64,000 nucleotides of DNA from CAVVZJ01 sp963752755 (GCA_963752755.1 CAVVZJ010000005.1:116679-180678), one strand, 5' to 3'. Counted from the stretch's first letter, positions 8,135 through 17,614 are shown. Made by a program: numbers and translations. The notes: generated by a model not told the origin, from the sequence alone.

Positions 8135-9244
8135 GTGAGCACCGAGGCGATCACCTGCCACCCCCGCACCACGAGGCGGTTGTCGTTCCTGGACCGCTAC
8201 CTGACGCTCTGGATCTTCCTGGCGATGGCGCTGGGCGTCCTCCTGGGCAACGTCGCCCCCTCTGTCGTCCGGTCCATCACAAGCCTGTCCGTGGGCACGA
8301 CCTCGATCCCGATCGCCGTCGGGCTGATCCTGATGATGTACCCGCCGCTGGCCAAGGTGCGGTACGAGGAGCTGGGCCGGGTCTTCCGCAACACGAAGAT
8401 CCTGGCTCTGTCGCTGGTGCAGAACTGGGTCATCGGCCCGCTCCTGATGTTCGGCCTGGCCCTGGCCTTCCTCGCCGATCGGCCCGAGTACGCCCTCGGG
8501 CTGATCCTCATCGGCCTGGCCCGCTGCATCGCCATGGTCATCGTCTGGAACGAGCTGGCCCGTGGCGACACCGAGTACGCCGCCGGGCTGGTCGCCTTCA
8601 ACAGCGTCTTCCAGGTGCTCGCCTACTCCGCCTACGCTTACGTTTTCGTGAAGGTGCTGCCGCCCTTGCTGGGCTACGACTTCGGGTCGGTGGACCTCTC
8701 GGGCATCACCATCGGCGAGATCGCCCGGAGCGTGTTCATCTACCTCGGCATCCCCTTCCTGGCGGGGATGCTGACCCGGTTCGTGGCGATTCGGTCGAAG
8801 GGCCGGGAGTGGTACGAGCGGCGGTTCATCCCCGCCATCAGCCCGCTGACGCTGGTGGCGCTGCTGTTCACCATCGTCGTGATGTTCTCCTTGCAGGGCG
8901 AGAACATCGTCCGCATCCCCCTGGACGTGCTCCGCATCGCCGTGCCGCTGCTGATCTACTTCGTCGTGATGTTCCTCGTCTCGTTCTGGATGGGGCGCCG
9001 GCTCGGGGCGGACTACTCGAAGACGGCCACGCTGTCGTTCACGGCGGCGAGCAACAATTTCGAGCTGGCCATCGCCGTGGCCGTCGCCGTCTTCGGGATC
9101 AAATCGGGTGCCGCCTTCGCCGCCGTGATCGGCCCGCTCGTCGAAGTCCCGGTGATGATCGGCCTGGTCAACGTGGCGCTCTTCTTCCAACGTAGATACT
9201 TCACGACCAAACCCGTCGAAGAACCATCCCCATCCGTCCCATGA
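8135..9244 (+). CDS. acr3: ACR3-family arsenite efflux permease
   Basis: A 369-residue inner-membrane protein with about ten hydrophobic segments. GTG 8135 is chosen for the GAGGAGG ribosome site at 8121-8127. Family blocks are LSFLDRYLTLWIFLAMALGVLLGN, GLARCIAMVIVWNELARGD (with the conserved Cys) and TLSFTAASNNFELAIAVAVAVFG. It exports arsenite. It follows arsR by 68 bp and its stop is directly next to the phosphatase-like gene. Confidence 0.94.
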   Translation: MSTEAITCHPRTTRRLSFLDRYLTLWIFLAMALGVLLGNVAPSVVRSITSLSVGTTSIPIAVGLILMMYPPLAKVRYEELGRVFRNTKILALSLVQNWVIGPLLMFGLALAFLADRPEYALGLILIGLARCIAMVIVWNELARGDTEYAAGLVAFNSVFQVLAYSAYAYVFVKVLPPLLGYDFGSVDLSGITIGEIARSVFIYLGIPFLAGMLTRFVAIRSKGREWYERRFIPAISPLTLVALLFTIVVMFSLQGENIVRIPLDVLRIAVPLLIYFVVMFLVSFWMGRRLGADYSKTATLSFTAASNNFELAIAVAVAVFGIKSGAAFAAVIGPLVEVPVMIGLVNVALFFQRRYFTTKPVEEPSPSVP

Positions 9245-9255
9245 GGAGTCCCTTG

Positions 9256-10267
9256 ATGCGACTCTGCCTGGTCCGCACCCTGGCCCCCGTCCTGCTCCTG
9301 GTCCCCGCCACGACCTGCCCGGCAGGAGACGACGTGGGGCCGCTCGTCCGATCCCTGTGGCTGGTCCAGCGATACGGGACCGCCGAGGCGGTCGCCCCGC
9401 AGAACGACCAGACGACCAAGGGCCGACTGTCCAAGGCACTCGGCAAGGATGGCATCCTGACGGCAACTGGAGTCAAGGAACTCATGGACCCCTCCGTGTT
9501 CGACAAGCTCGCCGGTGACGACGGTCGCCTCGACCCGTCCGAGATCCGCTCCCTCGTCGAGTCCGACCGGCCCGAGTCCCGCAAGCGGCTCGACCCCGGA
9601 GGTCGCCGCTCATGCGGACTTGCTCACGACCTCGTTCGACATGATCGACGAGCCCCACCGGGAGGCGGGCGAGAAGCTCGTGGACTGGATCGTCGAGAAC
9701 TACAAGCCGGGGCAGCCGCTCCACGTCACCGCCATCTGCACGGGCAACAGCCGCCGGAGCATCCTGGGGGCGACGATGGGCAACATCGCCGCCGCCTACT
9801 ACGGCCTGCCCGAGATCCGATTCCACAGCGGCGGGACCGCCCCGTCCGCCTTCAACCCCCGGACGATCGCCGCCCTCAAGGAGATCGGCGTCGAGGTCGA
9901 GCCCACCGGTGAAGAGGCCCCCCGAGGCGAGCCGGAGACCGCCAACCCGATCTACGTGGTCCGCTGGGGCGAGGGCCTGGAGGCGACCGAGTTCTCCAAG
10001 ACCTACGCCGACCCGAGCAACCCGCAGGAGGGCTTCGCCGCCCTGATGGTCTGCGGCGAGGCCGACGCCGCGTGCCCGTTCGTCAAGGGGGCCTCGGTGC
10101 GGATCTCGATGCCCTACCTCGACCCGAAGATCTACGACGGCAGCACGTTCGAAGCCGCCAAGTATGCCGAGCGTCGGGACGACATCGGCCGGCTGATGCT
10201 GTCGCGTGATGATGCAGGTGCGAAACCGCCTCGGGCAACAGGCCCGATGACCCAAAACGGAGAATGA
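9256..10267 (+). pseudogene. Arsenate-reductase-like LMW phosphatase with signal peptide, one frameshift
   Basis: ATG 9256 (ribosome site GAGGAG at 9243-9248) begins a signal-peptide-like stretch (MRLCLVRTLAPVLLLVPATTCPA), then an EF-hand-like region (LAGDDGRLDPSEIRSLVE), then after a frame change the phosphatase fold with AICTGNSRRS, the CX5R loop of low-molecular-weight phosphatases and ArsC. The frames meet at GACCCCGGAGGTC (about 9593-9603), where one base too many separates KRLDP from EVAAHADLLTTSFDMIDEP. An exported domain is unusual for an arsenate reductase. It might act on arsenate outside the cytoplasm or on another substrate. Its end overlaps arsM. Confidence 0.78.
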
Positions 10268-11152
10268 ACATGTCCGAGACGATCAAACAGGCGGTGAAGG
10301 GCAAGTACGGCTCGGTCGCCGCCAGCGGCCTGTCGAGCGAGCAGCAGGGCGTGAAGGCGGTGGCCGAGGCGTTCGGCTACACGCCCCGAGGAACTGGCCT
10401 CGATCCCCGCCGAGGCCAACATGGGACTCTCCTGCGGCAACCCCACGGCGACCGCCAACCTGCGGGAGGGCGAGACCGTCGTGGACCTGGGCAGCGGCGG
10501 CGGCCTGGACGTGCTCCTGGCGGCCCGCAAGGTCGGGCCGACGGGCAAGGCCATCGGCATCGACATGACGCCCGAGATGATCGACCTGGCCCGCCGCAAC
10601 GCCGAGAAGGCGGGCCTGACCAACGTCGAGTTCCACCTGGCGACGATCGACCGGCTGCCGCTGCCGGACGCCTCGGTGGACTGCGTGATCTCCAACTGCG
10701 TGATCAATCTGGCGCCCGACAAGCCCGCCGTCTTCCGGGAGATCGCCAGGGTGCTGAAGCCGGGTGGGCGGCTGGCCGTCAGCGACATCGCCCTGAAGCG
10801 AGAGTTGCCGCCAGAACTCGGTGACGATCTGATGGCCTACGTCGGCTGCATCGCCGGGGCGATCCCGATCGAGGACTACCGCAAGGGCCTGGCCGAGGCG
10901 GGGTTCGCCCACGTCGAGGTCATCGACAGCGGGGCCGACCTGAACGCCTACGCCAAGGTGGAGAACCAGGCGGCGTGCTGCCCGCCCCCGGCCTCCTCAA
11001 GCGGCCTGAGCGTTGTCGAGGAGGGTTGCTGCACGCCGGGGCCGGCGGCAGTCGTGGACGAGGCGCTGCACGCCCGCCTGGCCGACCTGCTGCGGCGGTA
11101 CGACGTGAACGACTACGCCGCCAGCGTGAAGGGCTTCGCCGTCAAGCCATGA
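10264..11152 (+). pseudogene. arsM: Arsenite S-adenosylmethionine methyltransferase, one frameshift
   Basis: The start (ATG 10264 or 10270) overlaps the previous stop. The N-terminal 40 residues (KQAVKGKYGSVAASGLSSEQQGV ... FGYTP) are followed after a frame change by EELASIPAEANMGLSCGNPTA, the VVDLGSGGGLDVLLAA SAM loop, the conserved GCIAGAI Cys and a Cys-rich tail (ACCPPP, EGCCTPG). The break is a run of four C at 10384-10387; three C would restore GYTPEELASIP. ArsM methylates arsenite to volatile species. It closes the arsenic operon. Confidence 0.9.
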
Positions 11153-11270
11153 TCGACGGCGGGGAGCGTTGCCATCCTGATGAATGGAGGGGCCAGCCCC
11201 GCCAGGACCGAGTTCCTCGAATCGCACGCCGGGAAGAGGTCGAAGTTGTCACCCTCGATGACTCCGAGAG

Positions 11271-11732
11271 TCACGGGTAGCCCTGGTCATAAAACCGCCC
11301 GCACGCCCGGCACTGATTGCCGAACCGCCGGCCGAGCGGGTAGCCGTCCAGCGGGCAAACATCGTAATCGGGCGGGACGGTGATCGCCATGCGGACCCTG
11401 TGCGGGTCGGTGTTGATCGGCCAGGGCAGCACGTCCCAGAAGGGATCGCCGCCCGTCCGACGCCAGTCCCAGTACTCCCTGCGGCACCGGAACATCAGGT
11501 TCGTGACGGCCCGCATCAGCGGCCAGCCCAGGCCGACGCTCATGGAGAACCCTCCGATGTTGCAGGACAACCACCACACGAACAGCCACCACACCTTGCC
11601 GAGGAACCCGTAGGTGTTCAGCATGGGGTGGAAGATCCACAAGGCGAACAGGTAGATCGGCGTGACGATGAACAGGGAGAATCGCCACGCCAGGACCGGG
11701 ATCGGTGTCTTGCCACTGGATTCACGCCTCAT
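11271..11732 (-). CDS. Small membrane protein with C-terminal zinc-ribbon-like Cys pairs
   Basis: A 153-residue protein starting at ATG 11732, whose start codon overlaps the TGA of the ClpX-like gene (ATGA). It has two or three hydrophobic segments (FSLFIVTPIYLFALWIF, VWWLFVWWLSCNIGGFSM) and a C-terminal tail with CPLDGYPLGRRFGNQCRACGRFY, four possible metal ligands. I do not recognise the family. Translational coupling suggests it works with the ATPase, perhaps as a membrane anchor or substrate. Confidence 0.65.
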   Translation of the reverse strand: MRRESSGKTPIPVLAWRFSLFIVTPIYLFALWIFHPMLNTYGFLGKVWWLFVWWLSCNIGGFSMSVGLGWPLMRAVTNLMFRCRREYWDWRRTGGDPFWDVLPWPINTDPHRVRMAITVPPDYDVCPLDGYPLGRRFGNQCRACGRFYDQGYP

Positions 11733-12943
11733 GAGTTGCCTCCTCCCATTGGTCGCCTTGCGACTCGATGATGCAGTGGGGCGATCCTGGGCAGGCCGAA
11801 GGGCTCGCACTCGGGCTCGCCGCCTCGCACCGTCGCCTCGGTGATCCGGTACGTCGCCCACGGCTTTGGGTCGAAGAGGATCGGCTCCACGACTCGCTCG
11901 ACGACCGCCCTCAGTCCCCGAGCCCCTGTTCCAAGTTCGTGGGCGACCGTTGCGATCTCCCGGATGGCCCCATCGGTGAAGGACAGGTTGGCGTGGCGGT
12001 ACTTGAGCAACTTCCGGTACTGCCCAAGGATCGAATTCTTCGGCTCCTGAAGAATCCGCACGAGCTCTTCCACACCGAGATTTTCCAGTGTGGCGATCAT
12101 CGGCAGGCGACCGAGCAGCTCAGGGATCAGCCCGAACTCCTCCACGTCCTCCGGCAGGACGTGGTGGAGCGGTTTGTTCGCCTCGTGGTAACGAGACGAG
12201 TCCGGCTGGTCGAATCCGAAGGACGCTCCCCGCCCAAGCCGACGGGCGATGATGTCCTCCAGACCGACGAAGGCCCCGCCACAGATGAAGAGCACCTGAC
12301 TGGTGTCAAATGGGATGCACTGCTCCCCGACCGTCTTGTAACCGCCGCTCGGCGGGACGTTGGCTATGGTCCCCTCGATCATCTTGAGCAGGGCGTGCTG
12401 GACACCTAGCCTCATGTCCTTCGTGCCGTGAACATGACCACCTCCGAGCTTGTCGATCTCGTCGATGTAGACAATGCCGCTCTGGGAGGTCTGCACGTCC
12501 ATGTTGGCGGCGACCAGGAGTTTGTGAAGGACGCTTTCCACGTCCTCGCCGACGTAGCCCGCTTCGGTCAGGGTCGTGGCATCGGCGATGGCGAACGGCA
12601 CGCCCAGGTACTCGGCCAGCGCCTTCGCCAGCAGGGTCTTGCCGCTGCCGCTGGGGCCGATGAGCAAGATGTTGGACTTCTCGATGTTGATGTGACGCAG
12701 GGAAGCGTCCGTGATGATTGGAGCCTCGGAGTTCCTCTCCATGGCGTCCAGGAGCCGGACGTAGTGGTTGCTGATGGCTACAGCCAGCGTCCGCTTGGCC
12801 CGATCCTGGCCGACGACCGTGCGGTCGAGGTGCTCGATGATCTGCCTGGGCGTGGGAAGGAAGCTCTGCTGCCCCTCAGCAGGGTTTGGGACGGTTTGCA
12901 TGGTGAAAGACACCGGCGGGGTTGCTCGGATCGCCGCCTCCAT
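11729..12943 (-). CDS. ClpX-like AAA+ unfoldase without the zinc-binding domain
   Basis: 404 residues from ATG 12943 (ATG 12901 also possible; neither has a good ribosome site). It shows the ClpX core: IIEHLDRTVVGQDRAKRTLAVAISNHY, Walker A GPSGSGKT, EAGYVGEDVESVLHKLL, Walker B VYIDEIDKL, GRLPMIATLENLGVEELVRIL and sensor 2 GARGLRAVVER. The N-terminal four-Cys domain of housekeeping ClpX is absent, and the C-terminus is extended. It is therefore a second, island-borne ClpX-type protein, not the housekeeping copy, and may lack ClpP docking. It overlaps the small membrane gene. Confidence 0.85.
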   Translation of the reverse strand: MEAAIRATPPVSFTMQTVPNPAEGQQSFLPTPRQIIEHLDRTVVGQDRAKRTLAVAISNHYVRLLDAMERNSEAPIITDASLRHINIEKSNILLIGPSGSGKTLLAKALAEYLGVPFAIADATTLTEAGYVGEDVESVLHKLLVAANMDVQTSQSGIVYIDEIDKLGGGHVHGTKDMRLGVQHALLKMIEGTIANVPPSGGYKTVGEQCIPFDTSQVLFICGGAFVGLEDIIARRLGRGASFGFDQPDSSRYHEANKPLHHVLPEDVEEFGLIPELLGRLPMIATLENLGVEELVRILQEPKNSILGQYRKLLKYRHANLSFTDGAIREIATVAHELGTGARGLRAVVERVVEPILFDPKPWATYRITEATVRGGEPECEPFGLPRIAPLHHRVARRPMGGGNS

Positions 12944-13004
12944 CGGGCGACGGACGGCGTGCCCGGTGGTGCCAATCTCCGCTCAGCGAGTGGGGTCGGT
13001 CAGA

Positions 13005-13952
13005 TTATCGTCGTGCCCCGCTGGGAGTCGGAGGCCCCTCCTCGACGACCCGGACCCGCTTGAGCCCCTCCTCCCACCAGCCCGTCAGCGGCCCCCGGCT
13101 CAGGCTCTTGAGGGCGTTGGCCGCCGTCGCCCGGCTCGGTTCCAGGTCGGCCACGACGACCTCCTTCCCGAACATCGACGCCTCCTCGACGATGTTGCCG
13201 TCCGGGGCGATCACCCGGCTCTGCCCGTGCGAGCCACTCAGATCGTCATTAGCCGGGGCGTTGGCCTGGACCACGTACACCGTGTTCTCGACGGCACGGG
13301 CCTGGATCTGTGCCCGGTAGGGTCCGAGCTTGTGCTCCTGCCGGATGCCCGACTCGTGCGAAAGGTAGAAGACCACCCTGGCCCCGGCCAGCACCGGCAG
13401 CCGGACCAGCTCGGGGTAGCGCTCGTCGTGGCAGATGACGATCGAGCAAGCCACGCCATCGACCGGGAAGACGGACAGGTGGTCGCCCGGCGTCGGCCAG
13501 GACTCGGCGAGCTGGAGCTTGTGGTAGCGCTCGACGACCCGGCCCGACGGATCGATGACCGTCGCCGAGTTGTAGAGCGCCTCGCCGTCCCGATGCGGCG
13601 TGCCGAGGACGGCGTAGATCCCGGCTTCCCGGCAGGCGTCGGCGACCCGGCGCTCGGCCTCGGCCAGCCGGTCGGCTGTGGTCGCCGTCACCACGTCCTC
13701 GAAGTAGCCGGTCAGGGCGCACTCGGGGAAGACGGCGACCCGGACGCCTTGCTCGGCGAGGTGGCGGATATGGGTCGTGATGCCGGCGACGTTCCGGTCA
13801 AGGTCACGGCAGGAGCGGAACTGGATGGCGGCGACCCGGAGCGTTCTGGACGGGTCGGTGGGGGCCTCGGAGGTCTTCAGCTCGACCTGGGCCAGGGCTG
13901 CCATTGCCAGGGCCAGGACGAGGGCGACGGGGGCGGATCGGACGAGGCCCAT
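13005..13952 (-). CDS. Carbon-nitrogen (nitrilase-family) hydrolase, probably exported
   Basis: 315 residues from ATG 13952, preceded by GAGGAG. The N-terminal hydrophobic stretch (MGLVRSAPVALVLALAMAALAQ) looks like a signal peptide. The catalytic Glu-Lys-Cys triad is visible as VAVFPECALTGYF, YHKLQLAE and SIVICHDERYPEL. Members cleave amides or nitriles; the substrate cannot be read from sequence. It lies between the RlaP pair and the ClpX-like gene on the same strand. Confidence 0.85.
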   Translation of the reverse strand: MGLVRSAPVALVLALAMAALAQVELKTSEAPTDPSRTLRVAAIQFRSCRDLDRNVAGITTHIRHLAEQGVRVAVFPECALTGYFEDVVTATTADRLAEAERRVADACREAGIYAVLGTPHRDGEALYNSATVIDPSGRVVERYHKLQLAESWPTPGDHLSVFPVDGVACSIVICHDERYPELVRLPVLAGARVVFYLSHESGIRQEHKLGPYRAQIQARAVENTVYVVQANAPANDDLSGSHGQSRVIAPDGNIVEEASMFGKEVVVADLEPSRATAANALKSLSRGPLTGWWEEGLKRVRVVEEGPPTPSGARR

Positions 13953-14033
13953 CGGCGTCTCCTCAAGGAGCGGGTCGGGGTCTTCGCCCTACGATAGCCT
14001 CACGACACTGCCGATCCAGCCTGGACCGCCCGA

Positions 14034-14822
14034 TCACGTCGGAGTCCCGCCGAGCGGTCCCAGCCGCATCCTGACGAGCAGGTCGTCCAGCGCCGGTCGT
14101 GCCGACGGGGCCTCGGGCAGCGTGCTGGCCCGCTGGGCTTCCTCCAGCTCGGCCACCAGCCGCTCGTACTCCCGCCGGTGGAACGACACGTCCGCATCGT
14201 CCAGCGCCGACTTCTCCGGCCCCGCCAACTTCCGCCCGATCAGGTCATCGACGTGGCCGAGCCGGGCCTGCTCGTTGAGCCGCACGAGGTTCGCCTCCAC
14301 CTCGCCCGTCCGCATCAGGTGGATGCCCGTCAGCAGCACCCGGTAGACGTAGAGCAGTGGCTTGACTCGCCGGGGCCGCTCCTTGTCGAAGAGCCGCCAC
14401 TGCGTCTCGGCGAAACCGAAGTAGTGGTGGGCGTGGAATCGGGTCACGCAGCCACGGGCGATGGCCTTCAGCTCCTCGTGCTCGGGCGTGGTGTGGACGA
14501 CCAGGGGCGAGTCCAGCTGCTCCAGCACGTAACCGTTCTTCTTCAGCAAGAGGCCGAAGAACTTGCGGGCGTCGTGCGTCACCAGATCCAGCTCGAAGCC
14601 GCCATCTTCCGCCGAGGTCTCCACCGTCTCCCGGCCCGTGTCCAGGCCGACGATCTCCCGCAGCGGCAGGAGGTGGCAGCCCCGCAGGTCGTAGTCCGAG
14701 TCGGGCGACGGGAAGCCGTAGAGGTGCGCCCCGCTGACCGTGGCGAAGATCAGCGGATAAGGGTGGCGGGTCGCCTCCCGCCGGAGCCGATCCAGTGCCT
14801 CCGCCGTCACGATGTCGCTCAT
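14034..14822 (-). CDS. RlaP-type nucleotidyltransferase (second copy)
   Basis: 262 residues from ATG 14822. The polymerase-beta-type active site is FATVSGAHLYGFPSPDSDYDLRG (G-S/G plus D-x-D), followed by the family features THDARKFFGLLLKKNGYVLEQL and PLLYVYRVLLTGIHLM. It belongs to the PF10127-like family described with RNA-repair operons. Its start overlaps the stop of the other copy (ATGA), so the two are probably made together. It likely adds nucleotides to RNA ends; this is inference. Confidence 0.82.
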   Translation of the reverse strand: MSDIVTAEALDRLRREATRHPYPLIFATVSGAHLYGFPSPDSDYDLRGCHLLPLREIVGLDTGRETVETSAEDGGFELDLVTHDARKFFGLLLKKNGYVLEQLDSPLVVHTTPEHEELKAIARGCVTRFHAHHYFGFAETQWRLFDKERPRRVKPLLYVYRVLLTGIHLMRTGEVEANLVRLNEQARLGHVDDLIGRKLAGPEKSALDDADVSFHRREYERLVAELEEAQRASTLPEAPSARPALDDLLVRMRLGPLGGTPT

Positions 14823-15721
14823 AGCAGATCCCTCACCCGCTCCAGCTCGGCCTGGACGTTTCGCAGGGCCACGACCGCCCGGTCGGGGTCCACGACGCAC
14901 CCCTCCAGGCTGCCGTAGTGGTCCTCCAGGGCGGCCAGGAGCAACGCCTTGATCTTCGGCTCGTCCGGCGTGGCCCGCAGCGTGCTCTCGGCGAAGGCCC
15001 GCTCCAGCTGCGACTCCTTGTCGGCGAACCACCGCCGGAGACGCTCCTCGGTCCACTCGCCCCGGCGGATGGCCTTCAGCTGCTCGTTGTTCCGCTGGAG
15101 GTCGATGTCGCCCTCCATCAAGATCTGCTCCACCTCCGAGATGAGGCGGACGACGTGGTAGCCGAACTTCGTGTCGTAGCCGTGCTCGGCGACCAGCTCG
15201 GCCCGCTTGCCCTGCGGCTGCTTGATCGCCAGCTTGTGCAGCTGGCTGTAGGCGTACCCCTTGAACTTGGGCCAGGCCCCCTTGTGCAGGAAGAGCTTCC
15301 GGTTCTCCCGGACGAGGTTTCCGGCTTTCGTGACGTGCAGGACGCAGGTCGTCGGCGTGAACAGGCTGTCGATGACGTTCGGGTTGTTCTCCATCGCCAG
15401 GGCGAAGAACTTCACGATGCCGAAGATCGTCAGGTCGTAGGAGCGGCCGTGCCCAGCCAGGGCGTCCCGGTCCTCGATGTGGTGCTCCTGAAACTGCTCG
15501 AACCGTTTCCCCTGCTTCCCGAAGCCGGGGATCTCGCCCCGGAGGTGGGGGAAGATGTCGTCCTTCGGCGGGATCGCCCAGCCGTACACGTCCACGTCGC
15601 TGGTGTCCGAGGAGACGCCATACGCCACCGAGCCCATGATCGTCTCGTACTGGACGTTGCCCGGCAGCCACCTCGGCGGCTTGATCAGGCCCCGGTCGGT
15701 CAGGCGTTGCAGCGTGCTCAT
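14819..15721 (-). CDS. RlaP-type nucleotidyltransferase (first copy)
   Basis: About 300 residues from ATG 15721 (ATG 15742 also possible). The active site reads IMGSVAYGVSSDTSDVDVYGWAIPP, and IFGIVKFFALAMENNPNVIDSLFTP and HKLAIKQPQGKRAELV agree with the RNA-repair nucleotidyltransferase family. It and the downstream copy differ in sequence, so they are not a recent duplication and may form a heteromer or have different substrates. Together with hen1, the Thg1-like gene and the kinase-like gene they form the repair set of the island. Confidence 0.82.
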   Translation of the reverse strand: MSTLQRLTDRGLIKPPRWLPGNVQYETIMGSVAYGVSSDTSDVDVYGWAIPPKDDIFPHLRGEIPGFGKQGKRFEQFQEHHIEDRDALAGHGRSYDLTIFGIVKFFALAMENNPNVIDSLFTPTTCVLHVTKAGNLVRENRKLFLHKGAWPKFKGYAYSQLHKLAIKQPQGKRAELVAEHGYDTKFGYHVVRLISEVEQILMEGDIDLQRNNEQLKAIRRGEWTEERLRRWFADKESQLERAFAESTLRATPDEPKIKALLLAALEDHYGSLEGCVVDPDRAVVALRNVQAELERVRDLL

Positions 15722-15817
15722 GTCGTGCGCCCCCGGCGTCATCTCCGATTCCCTACAGGATACGCCGCAGGGGACCGTGGTTCGCTGTGATCGACGGCGA
15801 ACCACGGTAGGGGCTGT

Positions 15818-17614
15818 TCAGGAGGATCGGCCGTCCTTCGCTGCATGACCATTGGAGCTTTCGATCAGCCGATAGACGGTCATCGGTGACTTGCCCAGCT
15901 GCCTGGCGATCTCCGGGGCCTTCACCCCCTGGCGGTGAAGCTCCAAGATCCGCTCCCGAATCCCCAGGGAGGTGTACTGCTGCATGGGGGCCTCCCAGGG
16001 ATCGTCCGGGGCGGCCTCGAAGACGGGCCTGAGTTCCTCCCCGAGCTGACGGAGAGCCCGGAAGACCTCGCCGAACGGGCGATTCGTGTAGAGGTCGAGG
16101 AGGTCGTCCTTCTTGACGGGCTTGCCGTGCATGAGGAAGACGGCGGCGACCTCGCCCCCGGCGATATGGCGAATCCGGTCGGCCGCCGTGTCCCGGAGGC
16201 TCGTGAAACTGTAGCGGGGGAAGTCCGGGTAGTCCTTGCGGACCCGCTTCATCAACCCCGCCCACTTGTTGATGAAGATCTGGCTCACGTTCTTGCCGCT
16301 CGTGGTGCGGCGGTAGAACGGGACGCCCCGATCCGTGATGAGCAGCTGGGAGGACTCGACCCCCTTCCGCTCGCAGACCCGCCGCTGCCGGGCCACGGCC
16401 CACCGGAGCCCGTCGATGGTCTGGGGCCAGAGCAGGAACTCCCCGTAGACCTTGGACTTGTTCCGGGAGTAGAGCACGAAACGCTCGTCGGGCTGGAGGT
16501 CGAACCCGGTCCGTTCCCGGATCGTTCCGGCGTGGGGATGGGGGCGGTCCAGGAAGAGGTGCTCGAAACGGAGGGTGCCCTGCTCGGCCCCCTTGAAGCC
16601 GCAGTTCAACCCCAGCAGGATCAGGAGCCGTTCGAGCGGGGTGGCGTACTTGTAGAGGACGGCCAGCTCCTCGATGCGGAAGACCTCGACGTTCAGGAAA
16701 CGGATGTCCGTCCGCTCCTCGGGCAGATCCTTGACCTTGGTTTCGAGGTCGTCGAAGTCCTCGGGCTTACGCCAGTCGAAGCCCTTGCTCTTGTGGAGCC
16801 ACTTGAAGAACCGGCTCAACTCGGAGATGTGGTTCTCGCAATACCTCGCCTCCATCGGCCTGCTGGGCCGCTTCGGGGTCGCCTCCGTCAGCGGGCGCAT
16901 CCGCCAGTAATCGAGGAGTTCCTGGCAGCCCTGGAGGTCGAGCGTCGAGAGCGGACGGTCGGCCTGACGGGCCTTGATGCGGCGAGCCTGCTCGACCTTC
17001 AGGTGGCCGAAGGAGGTGAGCTGCGGGCCTTGGGGCGTCGGCTCCAGGGCCGACTTCTTGACGTGCTCGATGTAGGCGTCGAGGGCCTCGTGGAGCGTCC
17101 GGGATGCCCGAGGGACGACGTTCGTCAGCGGGAGCGGGAGCTTCTTCTGCTGGTGCTCGATGGCGACCTTCCAGAAGCCCTCGCCCTCCCGGTACGCCTG
17201 GGGGTCTTCGGGCACGAAGTAGACCATCGGGTAGGACTTGGCCCGGCCGTCGATCCTGGAAACGTAGGACGGCGGGTGGAGCCCGTCGGGAGGGGGCACG
17301 GAGACCTGGACCCGTCCCGCCGCCAGCTCTCGGGCGATCCAGAGCGATTCCGTCGTCCAGCGACACTCGGTCCGCTCCGGCAGCTCGAATCTGGAGTTCA
17401 GCTCCAGCAAAGACTGCTCGTGGGTCCGTTCGAGGTGCGCCCAGAGTTCCTTCACCCGCAGATAGCGGGCCTTCGCCTGGTCCAGGTCGGTGCCGAAGTA
17501 GAACGGCTGCTGGACCCGCTTGCCGCCCTCCTCCTTCCAGCCGACCATCCGCCGATAGCGGCCCCTGGAGTCGGTTTTCCACTCAGCGGTGTCTTTTTGT
17601 CGGGGCACGGGCAA
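15818..17614 (-). CDS. Tyrosine integrase of the ssrA-adjacent island, with C-terminal HTH
   Basis: 598 residues from ATG 17614. The catalytic half has SFTSLRDTAADRI (LRxT), VAAVFLMHGKPV (His) and LLDLYTNRPFGEVFRAL (nucleophile Tyr). The usual first Arg region reads LNCGFKGAEQGTL, with Lys instead of Arg. The C-terminus carries a resolvase-like HTH (LHRQGVKAPEIARQLGKSPMTVYRLIE), uncommon in integrases. Its start is 200 bp from the tmRNA 3' end, the common position for tmRNA-targeting islands, which suggests that everything to the left arrived with it. Confidence 0.8.
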   Translation of the reverse strand: MPVPRQKDTAEWKTDSRGRYRRMVGWKEEGGKRVQQPFYFGTDLDQAKARYLRVKELWAHLERTHEQSLLELNSRFELPERTECRWTTESLWIARELAAGRVQVSVPPPDGLHPPSYVSRIDGRAKSYPMVYFVPEDPQAYREGEGFWKVAIEHQQKKLPLPLTNVVPRASRTLHEALDAYIEHVKKSALEPTPQGPQLTSFGHLKVEQARRIKARQADRPLSTLDLQGCQELLDYWRMRPLTEATPKRPSRPMEARYCENHISELSRFFKWLHKSKGFDWRKPEDFDDLETKVKDLPEERTDIRFLNVEVFRIEELAVLYKYATPLERLLILLGLNCGFKGAEQGTLRFEHLFLDRPHPHAGTIRERTGFDLQPDERFVLYSRNKSKVYGEFLLWPQTIDGLRWAVARQRRVCERKGVESSQLLITDRGVPFYRRTTSGKNVSQIFINKWAGLMKRVRKDYPDFPRYSFTSLRDTAADRIRHIAGGEVAAVFLMHGKPVKKDDLLDLYTNRPFGEVFRALRQLGEELRPVFEAAPDDPWEAPMQQYTSLGIRERILELHRQGVKAPEIARQLGKSPMTVYRLIESSNGHAAKDGRSS

